Positions 1 to 7,146 of a stretch of 15,674 bases of DNA are shown piece by piece. The notes under the pieces were generated by a model. That model worked only from the letters and a program-made list of their open reading frames with translations. It was not told the origin of the DNA and made no database searches. The first letter of the stretch is position 1; each line of letters opens with the position of its first letter. Source of the DNA: CAZAKZ01 sp964485695 (GTDB lineage Bacteria; Planctomycetota; JAFGQW01). The stretch is from contig CAZAKZ010000127.1 in assembly GCA_964485695.1 (NCBI GenBank), positions 1 through 15,674 of the forward strand. Direction: 5' to 3'. A program made the translations under genes and the position numbers.

Positions 1-152
1 CCTCCTCCCTTGATCCAGAGGGACTCTATGCGGAGATTAGCCGGTTAACGGGCCGATTTGCATCCGAATGCATCGGCGATGACTGCAGGAATTGGATTAA
101 CCTGCGTGATAAGCAACTGTTAGGACGCGTCCCACGTTGCCCTCGGATCGAG

Positions 153-158
153 TATAAT
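153..158 (+). promoter_or_regulatory. Candidate -10 box (TATAAT) for the propeller gene
   Basis: A perfect TATAAT lies 39 bases upstream of the start codon at 197, which would put transcription start near 165. No good -35 hexamer is visible at 16-18 bases spacing (the bases there read about TCCCAC), so the promoter is weak by sigma-70 rules or depends on an activator. Seen directly as a motif; promoter function is inferred. Confidence 0.45.
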
Positions 159-196
159 GGACTCCAGTTCCCCCCTTCCTTCTCGAGGAGATCGGT

Positions 197-2671
197 ATGA
201 AAAGGATCAGCTCGGCCATGGGATGGGTGGTCATCCTGGTCACCGTCGCCACCGGACAGGACGCCAGGCCCTCATCCCCTTCCTTTCTCAAGACCTCTTT
301 ATCCAGGCTCCCGATCAACTTCGTGGAGAACCGTGGTCTCTACCCGGAGGAGGTGCACTACTACGTCCAGGGCGCGGACAAGACGCTGCTGTTCACCAGG
401 AGTGGGATCACGTTCCGGCTCAGGGGCAAGGACCGCGGCTGGGTCGTGAAGCTGGATTTCGTGGGCGTGAATCCGGACGTGATGCCGCTGGGGGAAGAAA
501 AGCAACAAGCCGTATTCAGTTATTTCAAAGGGCCGGAGAAGGAGTGGAAGACCGGGCTGCCCTCCTACGCAGAGATCCTCTACGAGGACCTCTGGCCGGG
601 CATCGATCTGGTCTACCGGGGAACGGTCAACGAGCTCAAGTACGAGTTCGTGGTCAAACCCGGCGCCGATCCGGGGAGAATCCGGCTCCAGTATAAAGGG
701 GCCGCATCAGTCGTCCTGACCGAAGCCGGGGCTCTGAAGGTGGAGACGCCGGAGGGTGGTTTCGAGGACGCGCCGCCGCGGGCGTATCAGCTTGTCGGCG
801 GCAGGCAGACCGAGGTGGCCATGGCTTATGCCCTCGATGAGGGTGGTACGGCTCGATTCGGTTTCCAGATCGGCGCCTACGACCGGACGAGGCCGCTGGT
901 CCTCGACCCGGCGATTCTCGTCTACTGCGGGTACGTCGGCGGATCGAGCGTGGACTTTGGCAAAAGTGTCGCTGTCGACAAGGCCGGCAACCTATACGTG
1001 ACGGGGAACACCCAGTCCAGCGAGCAGACCTTCCCGGTCAAGGTCGGCCCCGACCTCACCTACAACGCCGGCAACGCCGCCTACGTGGCGAAGGTGAACT
1101 CGCAGGGGACGGCACTCGTCTACTGCGGGTACATCGACGGCAGCGCCAGCGACACCGGGCAGGGCATCGCGGTGGATACGGCCGGCAACGCGTACGTGAC
1201 GGGGCGGGTACAATCGAACGAGCAGTCCTTTCCGGTCAAGGTAGGGCCGGATCTGACCCACAACGGCAGCCTCGACTGCTACGTTGCCAAGGTGAATGCA
1301 CAGGGGACCGGGCTCGTCTACTGCGGCTACATCGGTGGAAGTTCTTCGGATTACAGCGACTCCATCGCCGTGGACGCGGCCGGCAACGTTTACGTGGCGG
1401 GCTACACCAAGTCCACCCAACAGACGTTTCCGGTCAAGGTCGGTCCCGACCTGATCCATAACGGCAACGACGATGTTTTCGTGGCCAAGGTGAATGCAAC
1501 GGGAAGCGCCCTCGTCTACTGCGGGTATATTGGCGGCAGCTTGAACGACCGGGGCGGTTCCATCGGCGTGGACGGATCCGGCAACGCCTATGTGGGGGGG
1601 TGGGCCGCTTCCAACGAGCAGACGTTTCCGGTCATGGTCGGCCCCGACCTGACCCACAACGGTGGATTCGACGCCTTCGTGGCCAAGGTGGATCCCAAGG
1701 GGGCCAGACTGCTCTACTGCGGCTACATCGGCGGTGTGAACACAGACCTGTGCCGTGGCATTGCCGTGGATCAGGCCGGCCATGCCTACGTCTCGGGGGA
1801 GACGCAGTCCGATCAGAATACGTTTCCGGTGACCGTGGGCCCCGATCTGATCCACAACGGTCGCCACGACGCCTACGTGGCCAGGGTGAATCTGCAGGGG
1901 ACTGCATTGAGCTACTGCGGATACGTCGGCGGTGCCGGCGTGGACATCGCCTACGGCATCGCCGTGGATACGGCCGGGAGCGCCTACCTGACGGGTGAAA
2001 CACAATCGGATCAGGTGACGTTTCCGGTCAAGGTCGGCCCCGACCTGACCTTCAACGGGCTCTTCGACGCCTTTGTGGTGAAGGTGGACCCGGTGGGCAA
2101 CAGCCTCGTCTACTGCGGCTACATCGGTGGTGCCAACGTGGACGAGGGCCACGCCATCGCCGTGGACTCCCTCGGTAACGCCCTTGTGACGGGGGAAACC
2201 CGGTCCGATCACCTGACGTTTCCGGTGACCCGGGGCCCGGATCTCACCTACAACGGCGGCAGCGTTGACGCCTTCGTGGCGAAGGTCTCGTTCACGCTGA
2301 TCACGGCCACCGGCGCCCCGCGCCCGGGCGGGAAGGTGGTTCTCTCCCTCACCTCGTTGAACGACGCGGGGCTCCCCTTCCAGCTCGGTTCCTCCCTCGG
2401 AACCGGACCGATTCCCATCGACTCGCGCCGCCTCAACCTCAGTCCGGACAGCCTCCTCATCGTCACGGTGAACAACTACTGGCCCTCGATCTTCTCCGGA
2501 TTCCGCGGTATGTTCGACGCCAAGGGCCTGGCCGGGGCCGCCATTCACGTTCCGAACATCACAGCGCTCATCGGCATACGCATCAACACCGCCTTCGTGT
2601 CCCTGGACCCTGCTGCGCCGTCGGGCATCAGGACGGTCTCGAGCACGTATTCATTCACGATCGCGAAGTAG
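197..2671 (+). CDS. Secreted seven-repeat SBBP-type beta-propeller protein
   Basis: An 824-residue exported protein. Residues 1-21 form a signal peptide. Residues about 34-230 match the domain that usually precedes SBBP repeats (motif FVENRGLYPEEVHYYVQG; DUF7948 from memory). From Y243 to about 704 run seven repeats of exactly 66 residues, with YCGY at 243, 309, 375, 441, 507, 573 and 639. Each repeat has the pattern YCGY(I/V)GG...D...IAVD..GNAYVTG.T.S...TFPV..GPDL..NG..DAFVAKV. Seven repeats suggest one closed seven-bladed propeller, probably for binding rather than catalysis. The last repeat has one extra residue (NGGSVDAF). Residues 705-824 form a separate beta-rich tail (SLGTGPIPID, NYWPSIFSGFRG, VPNITALIG). 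GAGGAG at 185-190, six bases before ATG 197, fixes the start. Ligand unknown. Assignment to the SBBP family is firm; the role is not. Confidence 0.93.
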   Translation: MKRISSAMGWVVILVTVATGQDARPSSPSFLKTSLSRLPINFVENRGLYPEEVHYYVQGADKTLLFTRSGITFRLRGKDRGWVVKLDFVGVNPDVMPLGEEKQQAVFSYFKGPEKEWKTGLPSYAEILYEDLWPGIDLVYRGTVNELKYEFVVKPGADPGRIRLQYKGAASVVLTEAGALKVETPEGGFEDAPPRAYQLVGGRQTEVAMAYALDEGGTARFGFQIGAYDRTRPLVLDPAILVYCGYVGGSSVDFGKSVAVDKAGNLYVTGNTQSSEQTFPVKVGPDLTYNAGNAAYVAKVNSQGTALVYCGYIDGSASDTGQGIAVDTAGNAYVTGRVQSNEQSFPVKVGPDLTHNGSLDCYVAKVNAQGTGLVYCGYIGGSSSDYSDSIAVDAAGNVYVAGYTKSTQQTFPVKVGPDLIHNGNDDVFVAKVNATGSALVYCGYIGGSLNDRGGSIGVDGSGNAYVGGWAASNEQTFPVMVGPDLTHNGGFDAFVAKVDPKGARLLYCGYIGGVNTDLCRGIAVDQAGHAYVSGETQSDQNTFPVTVGPDLIHNGRHDAYVARVNLQGTALSYCGYVGGAGVDIAYGIAVDTAGSAYLTGETQSDQVTFPVKVGPDLTFNGLFDAFVVKVDPVGNSLVYCGYIGGANVDEGHAIAVDSLGNALVTGETRSDHLTFPVTRGPDLTYNGGSVDAFVAKVSFTLITATGAPRPGGKVVLSLTSLNDAGLPFQLGSSLGTGPIPIDSRRLNLSPDSLLIVTVNNYWPSIFSGFRGMFDAKGLAGAAIHVPNITALIGIRINTAFVSLDPAAPSGIRTVSSTYSFTIAK
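911..2302 (+). repeat. Seven in-frame 198-bp tandem repeats
   Basis: The core TACTGC recurs at 923, 1121, 1319, 1517, 1715, 1913 and 2111, always exactly 198 bases apart. A second conserved block, encoding TFPV..GPDL, recurs with the same spacing. The repeats have diverged at third positions and in loops, so they are old duplications kept by selection on the protein and not a recent expansion. Confidence 0.9.
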
Positions 2672-2897
2672 CGGGAGCCTCCTGAATCCAGGTGAAGGCT
2701 GGAGAGCCGGCCGAGCTGTCCTCTCATCGCCATGGGATTGTCTACTGACGGGAACACGTTTCCTCTGGAGTTGGTTCTGAATCCCCTCGACGGCCTCCCT
2801 CGTGGCACACCACGGCATTCATGACAACGAGGTACGGATTTTGCATACCGCTCGTCTCCATATCTTGTGAGGGATTGAAAGTTTCCGGAGAACCGGA

Positions 2898-3449
2898 ATG
2901 AAGTGGCCCGTCCTTCTTCTTTGCCTGATCCCAGTCGGCGGATGCGCAGGTACCCTGTGCGATGCCATCGACTACAATGGACACCTGGTAGAGAGAGGCA
3001 TGTCCGCGGTTGAAGTGAAGAGGATCATGGGGGAGCCGGATGCGGTGAACCGGTGTTTGAATCAGCTTCGATACGTGAACCAGTTCTGGAAGCTCCGCAT
3101 CGGCATGAGCCGCACATCTGAATGGGTGTGGATGCACGTGGATCCGATCGTGGTCTTCTGGATCGAAGACGGCAGAGTCACGTCCATGGGAACCATACCG
3201 AGAGAATTATCGGTCGGGCCTCCTTCAAGAACGTCCTGGGTGATTGTTCATAAGGAATGGATCTATTGCGACCGTTGTTGGGAGTATTACGACCACCACT
3301 GTGGGGACTATCACGATCGATGTGACGAGTCGCATGATTCCGGACGAAGAGGGGGCTGGAGACCTACTCCTCCCGGACTGGACGACAGCGGGAATCCACG
3401 CCAATGCGATCGAGCTTACCCCGGGAGGTCTGCGCCGTGTCTGCACTGA
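2898..3449 (+). CDS. Small BamE/SmpA-like lipoprotein, C-terminal half doubtful
   Basis: A 183-residue frame. It opens with a short hydrophobic stretch and a lipobox-like VGGC with Cys16, so the product is probably a lipoprotein. Residues about 27-107 look like the SmpA/OmlA/BamE fold: GHLVERGMSAVEVKRIMGEP is the typical helix-turn of that family, followed by W...V and FWIEDGRVTSMG. BamE-like proteins usually end at about 110-120 residues. From about 120 the frame becomes very rich in Cys, His, Tyr, Trp and Arg (for example YCDRCWEYYDHHCGDYHDRC), which is a common sign of reading the wrong frame. The +1 frame between 3244 and 3495 gives a more ordinary protein sequence. A frameshift near 3244-3290, or simple decay, is possible. 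GGAG at 2887-2890 supports the ATG at 2898. The N-terminal call is moderate; the C-terminus is uncertain. Confidence 0.65.
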   Translation: MKWPVLLLCLIPVGGCAGTLCDAIDYNGHLVERGMSAVEVKRIMGEPDAVNRCLNQLRYVNQFWKLRIGMSRTSEWVWMHVDPIVVFWIEDGRVTSMGTIPRELSVGPPSRTSWVIVHKEWIYCDRCWEYYDHHCGDYHDRCDESHDSGRRGGWRPTPPGLDDSGNPRQCDRAYPGRSAPCLH

Positions 3450-3485
3450 CAGACTGAGGGGATCGAGAGGTCACCTGAACGCTCT

Positions 3486-3502
3486 CTCCCTCTGAGAGGG
3501 AG
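3486..3502. other. Short hairpin between convergent genes
   Basis: CTCCCTC and GAGGGAG form a 7-bp stem with a TGA loop, between the end of the lipoprotein gene (3449) and the end of the opposing gene (3569). No U-tract follows on either strand, so it is at best a weak terminator. The rest of 3450-3568 shows only short CCCTG/CAGGG repeats. Confidence 0.35.
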
Positions 3503-3568
3503 GGGGGAGCCGTAGCCCTCCGACACCCTGCCAGGGTCAGAACCCCAGCAGGGCATCAGACTGGATCG

Positions 3569-4882
3569 TCACTCCTTGACCAGATCGATGACCACCGGCT
3601 CGGACACCTCGTACGAGCTCAGGTCCACGCCCTGGAGGAGGAAGCTCACTCCGGGGAGCACCGGGCCCGGCGAGAGCCGGACCTGGCCCCGGCCGTCGAG
3701 GCCCACGGGCACCTTGAGGAGGGGATTCTGGACGCTGGCGAACAGAAGAGGATCTCCTGCGGTGACGTATCCGTGGAGTACGCCGTTCAGGGGCGGCGGG
3801 AGGGGGAAGGGCCTGGGCACCGGGTGTCCGGCATAGGTGAGGTAGAGCTGGACCGTTCCGCTGGGCACGGCGCCGTGGAAACGGACCTCCGCGGCCCCGG
3901 TGCCGGGGGTCACGATGCGTTCGCCCAGGACTTCGAGACAGAGGGGGTCTTTGCCGCCGGCGTACTTAGAGAGAGCGTCCAGGACGGGGGCGGCCTTGAG
4001 GCCCCACTCTCCGGTGCCGTCGAGGGATGTGTTGTTCACGACGGCGTACGCGCCGCCGCCGGCGGTGGTGAACACGGCGCCGGCGAGGCCCTTGGCCGTG
4101 CTGGCAGTGGTGAACAGGAAGTGGCCCGGATTCATGGGATCGGTTGTGAGGCCCACCACGTCCACGATGGAGGTGAGGGATTTCCCCGCGGCCTTGGAAA
4201 CCATGGCAAGGAGGGCTTCCGCGGTGTGGACGACGCGCACCTTGGTGGTGCCGGGCATCCATCCCAGCAGGGTCTCGTCGCCCAGGGTGGTTTTGAAGTT
4301 GTTCTGTTGGATGAGAATGGAATTGGAAGTGATTTCGTTGTCGGTGAAGCTGAAAATGAGCTCGCCTCCGGACGTCAGGGTGGCCGCATCGATGTCAATG
4401 GTGCGGGTGCCGGTCACCGAGGAGACCACGGCCTCGGCGGCAAAGACCTTGAATCCACCCCCGGGCTGGAACCGGATCAGATCGCCGTCCAGGGCCTTGC
4501 CGCCCGGGAACCGGGTCGAGGCCGCGGAGAAGCTGAAGAGAAAGTTGTAGACGGACGGCCTCCTGGACCCCGCCGTGGATGCCATGGCGTCGATGTTGCC
4601 CGGAGCATCGTCGAACTCATTGTTGGCGTCCGCGTCGCCGAGGAAAACCTCGAAGTTCTGCCTGAGCAGGAACGGATAGGCCTCCTTGCTGAGACCCGGC
4701 TCGAACCTGAGCACGTCCACGGGGTGATAGGACTGAAAGACTCCGGATCGGGCCTCGCTCGCCTTGGCCAGGCTGAGCACCAGGGCTTGGGGTTGCGCTC
4801 CTGCCGTGGACCGGGGCGCGAGGCCCGGAGCCAGGATGAAGATGAGCATCAGAATCAGGGATACCGGATGGGTACTTGTCAT
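3569..4882 (-). CDS. Secreted protein with three degenerate internal repeats
   Basis: A 437-residue exported protein. I chose the ATG at 4882, not the upstream start at 4945, because it begins a signal peptide (MTSTHPVSLILMLIFILAPG, cleavage near AGA-Q30) and is preceded by AAGAGAGAACC. Residues 56-119, 132-180 and 201-260 are three divergent copies of one pattern: D(V/L)(L/I)RF(E/Q)PG, then F.VF, then (N/D)ID, then F.FSF. In the third copy the opening is TLLGWMPG and the end is HFLFTTAS. The pattern resembles secreted proteins of unknown function that I associate with Planctomycetota. Residues about 316-437 form a proline-rich, beta-rich tail (VPRPFPLPPP, then GLDGRGQVRLSPGPVLPG) similar in layout to the tails of two other proteins here. 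No catalytic motif is seen. It is divergent from the collagen-like gene. Function not recognised. Confidence 0.85.
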   Translation of the reverse strand: MTSTHPVSLILMLIFILAPGLAPRSTAGAQPQALVLSLAKASEARSGVFQSYHPVDVLRFEPGLSKEAYPFLLRQNFEVFLGDADANNEFDDAPGNIDAMASTAGSRRPSVYNFLFSFSAASTRFPGGKALDGDLIRFQPGGGFKVFAAEAVVSSVTGTRTIDIDAATLTSGGELIFSFTDNEITSNSILIQQNNFKTTLGDETLLGWMPGTTKVRVVHTAEALLAMVSKAAGKSLTSIVDVVGLTTDPMNPGHFLFTTASTAKGLAGAVFTTAGGGAYAVVNNTSLDGTGEWGLKAAPVLDALSKYAGGKDPLCLEVLGERIVTPGTGAAEVRFHGAVPSGTVQLYLTYAGHPVPRPFPLPPPLNGVLHGYVTAGDPLLFASVQNPLLKVPVGLDGRGQVRLSPGPVLPGVSFLLQGVDLSSYEVSEPVVIDLVKE

Positions 4883-5238
4883 GGTTCTCTCTTTCTTATC
4901 GCATGGATTCCTACAGACGGACTCTCCGTACGGGAAAAATGGCAAAGGCGGTCTTCCTTTACTCGCGACAGTGTCCGGACAGGGGGGTGGGTCGTATGAA
5001 AGTCCGGAGAGTTTCGAAGAGAATCGGATTTTTTTTGATTAGCCCCGCTTTTCGACAGGGCCGGCCGTTCAGCAGGAAGCACTCCCGTCTCAAGCTGATT
5101 CACGTCCGACCTCGCTCCGGGGGCTTCCCGCTTGCATCCGGCCGCCCGATTCCTGATGATGAAGATGCTGAACGTTCGTACTTCAACGGGTCCCGGTGCA
5201 GCGCCGGGGCCGAACCTCGATCAGGCTGGAGGAGCGAT
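4883..5238. other. Divergent intergenic region with an inverted repeat and a T8 run
   Basis: 356 bases between the divergent starts at 4882 (-) and 5239 (+). An open + frame runs through it in phase with the collagen-like gene, but it has no signal peptide and poor protein-like composition, so I treat it as non-coding. It holds an inverted repeat, TCCGGAC at 4974-4980 and GTCCGGA at 5002-5008 (21 bases between), and a run of eight T at about 5029-5036. I could not identify a convincing -35/-10 pair for either gene. Confidence 0.5.
5228..5234 (+). promoter_or_regulatory. Strong ribosome binding site fixing the start at 5239
   Basis: GGAGGAG lies just before ATG 5239; the GGAGG core is six bases upstream. 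This, together with the signal peptide that begins at this ATG, overrules the longer in-frame start at 4876, which would add 121 unlikely residues. Confidence 0.8.
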
Positions 5239-7146
5239 ATGATCGGTAAATTTTTGGCCGCGGCCCTGCTGTTGCTCGTCTCGAGCGGTGTTGCCCAGGT
5301 CACCGTGCCCCAGACCCTGCCCTTCATGGGCCGGCTGGCCCTGCAGGGTGGAGGTCCGGTGAACGGGGTGCTGACCATGACATTTCGGTTTTACGATACG
5401 GCATCGGGGGGTTCGCCCAGGTGGGCCGAGGTCCATTCTGCCGTGTCCATGACCAACGGGATCTTCCACGTGAAGCTGGGAGGGATCACGGCCTTCCCCA
5501 CGGGGCTGTTCGACGGCAATCCCCGCTACCTCGGGATCCAGATCGGCGTGAATCCCGAGATGGTGCCCAGGCTCGAGGTCACTTCCAGTGCCTATGCCAG
5601 GCTGGCCGAAAATGCCCAGGACGTGAAGGGGCGCAGCATTCATCCCTCCGAGGTGTGGATCAACACGATCCCCGTCATCGACGGAACGGGAAAGTGGGTG
5701 GGGAGCCCCACCGGCCTCCAGGGTCCCACCGGCCCCTCGGGTCCCGCCGGTCCGACCGGCCCCGCGGGTTCGACCGGCCCCGCCGGCCCCTCGGGCCCGG
5801 CCGGTCCTACCGGCCCCGCGGGTCCTTCCGGTCCCCCCGGCCCCAACGAGGTGACCCCGACCACCACCATCTCCCCGGGGGTGATTCAGGGCGTGCATAT
5901 CGCCGACAACACGATCCAGGAATCGGATCTGGCCCTCGGCAGTGTAAGTCCTTCCCGGCTCCGGATTCCGCTGGGCATCGGAGGCACCTCCACCGGGCCC
6001 ACTTTCGAGGGAGGGAACGCCAACAGCACCTTCGGTGTCGGCGTCAAGGGGTGGGCCAGCGGTGCAGGAAGCTGGGCCGTCCACGCCGAGGCGGCCGGTT
6101 CCACGGGGCGAGCCCTCTACGCCCGGGCCTCCTCCACCACCGGCGCTTCCTACGCCGTGTATGCCCGGAACGACTCCAGCACGGGCCACGGTCTCTACGT
6201 CCATTCCTCGTCGCTCACCGGTTCTCCCACCGGCGTCCAGATCCTCCACGACGCCACCTTCGGCAACGCCCTCCAGGTGGAGACCTCGGCTTTGAGCGGC
6301 TCGGCCGTGGGCCTCTCCATGCAGGTCCGGGGCAGCGGCTCCACCGGGGCCTACGTGAAGGCGGACGGCGCCAGCGCCAGCGGCGTGCGCGTCGAATGTG
6401 CCGGCGCCCAGAGCACGGGCCTCGTGTCACAGGCCGGCGTGTACGGCGTGGTCGGAAACGCCTCCACAACCTCGGGCACCGGGGTTCAGGGCACGGCCAT
6501 TCACGACACCGGCACCGGCGTGCGCGGCCTCGGTATCAGCAATTCCGGAGCCAACTACGGCGTGGTGGGAGAAACCCGATCCACCTCGGGATTCGGCGTC
6601 TTTTCCAAGGGACGGTTCGGTGCCACCTCCAACAAGGGATTCGTGCAGCCGCACCCCACAGATCCAACCCGGCAGATTTTCTTCGTATGTCTCGAGGGCA
6701 ACGAGAACGGCACCTACTTCCGCGGCTCCGGCCGCATCAAGGGGGGCCGGGCCGAGATTCCCATACCCGAGGCGTGGACGCTGGTGACAGAGGAGAAGGG
6801 CATCACCGTCCAGGTCACACCCCTGGGGCGCGCCCAGGTCTGGATCGTGGAGAAAAGCCGCAACCGCATCGTGGTGGGGTGCGACAGAAAAGAAGAGGTC
6901 GAATTTGATTATTTCGTGAATGGAGTGCGCCGCGGCTTTGCCGACTTCGATCCACTGGAGCGCAACCGCGCCTTTGTGCCGCGGGAGCGGGGCGTTCCCT
7001 TTGCAACCGGTTGTCCCGAGGGCCTTCGTCGCATCCTGGTGCGTAACGGCATCCTGAACGCGGATGGAACGCCGAACGAGGAAACGGCCCGGCGCCTGGG
7101 CTGGATATTGAGCGATCCTGTCGAGAGCCGGGGAGGTGCAAGATGA
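5239..7146 (+). CDS. Collagen-repeat surface/fibre-like exported protein
   Basis: A 635-residue protein. Residues 1-20 are a signal peptide (MIGKFLAAALLLLVSSGVAQ). Residues about 25-130 are a common bacterial surface-protein N-terminal domain: FMGRLALQGGGPVNGVL, TFRFYDTASGG, TNGIFHVKLG, LFDGNPRYLGIQIG and SSAYARLA are its usual conserved blocks. Residues 159-203 are fifteen unbroken Gly-X-Y triplets, mostly GPA, GPT and GPS, expected to form a trimeric collagen-like stalk. Next comes GVIQGVHIADNTI. Residues about 260-465 are Gly/Ser/Thr-rich repeats with GVYGVVG-type strands, as in tail-fibre-like or beta-helical proteins. Residues about 465-600 form a conserved C-terminal domain (KGFVQPHPTDP, VCLEGNENGTYFRGSGR, EFDYFVNGVRRGF). 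No LPXTG or PEP-CTERM signal is seen. The downstream gene overlaps it by 4 bases. Binding partner unknown. Confidence 0.92.
   Translation: MIGKFLAAALLLLVSSGVAQVTVPQTLPFMGRLALQGGGPVNGVLTMTFRFYDTASGGSPRWAEVHSAVSMTNGIFHVKLGGITAFPTGLFDGNPRYLGIQIGVNPEMVPRLEVTSSAYARLAENAQDVKGRSIHPSEVWINTIPVIDGTGKWVGSPTGLQGPTGPSGPAGPTGPAGSTGPAGPSGPAGPTGPAGPSGPPGPNEVTPTTTISPGVIQGVHIADNTIQESDLALGSVSPSRLRIPLGIGGTSTGPTFEGGNANSTFGVGVKGWASGAGSWAVHAEAAGSTGRALYARASSTTGASYAVYARNDSSTGHGLYVHSSSLTGSPTGVQILHDATFGNALQVETSALSGSAVGLSMQVRGSGSTGAYVKADGASASGVRVECAGAQSTGLVSQAGVYGVVGNASTTSGTGVQGTAIHDTGTGVRGLGISNSGANYGVVGETRSTSGFGVFSKGRFGATSNKGFVQPHPTDPTRQIFFVCLEGNENGTYFRGSGRIKGGRAEIPIPEAWTLVTEEKGITVQVTPLGRAQVWIVEKSRNRIVVGCDRKEEVEFDYFVNGVRRGFADFDPLERNRAFVPRERGVPFATGCPEGLRRILVRNGILNADGTPNEETARRLGWILSDPVESRGGAR
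5713..5847 (+). repeat. Collagen-like Gly-X-Y tract, 15 triplets
   Basis: 135 bases encode fifteen consecutive Gly-X-Y triplets with no interruption. At DNA level the tract is a string of near-identical GG(C/T)CC(C/T)NCC units, extremely GC-rich, and so open to length change by slippage or recombination while staying in frame. Confidence 0.92.

Noticed and set aside
3..200. Open frame entering from the left edge and ending at 200, possibly the end of an upstream gene
   Set aside because: It overlaps the start of the propeller gene, contains the TATAAT box, has mixed third-position composition, and matches no family I know. It cannot be judged without the upstream sequence.
992..2548. 518-residue open frame antisense to the propeller repeats
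   Set aside because: It mirrors the 198-base repeats, has an improbable Gly/Val/His/Arg-rich composition, and has no ribosome site; the sense frame has a signal peptide and a known repeat.
3773..4999. 408-residue + strand frame opposite the three-repeat secreted protein
   Set aside because: Low-complexity Gly/Glu/Arg/Val sequence without domain or start signals; the minus frame carries a signal peptide and internal repeats.
4876..5238. N-terminal extension of the collagen-like protein from an earlier ATG
   Set aside because: The extension hides the signal peptide and has no domain; GGAGGAG before 5239 gives a far better start.
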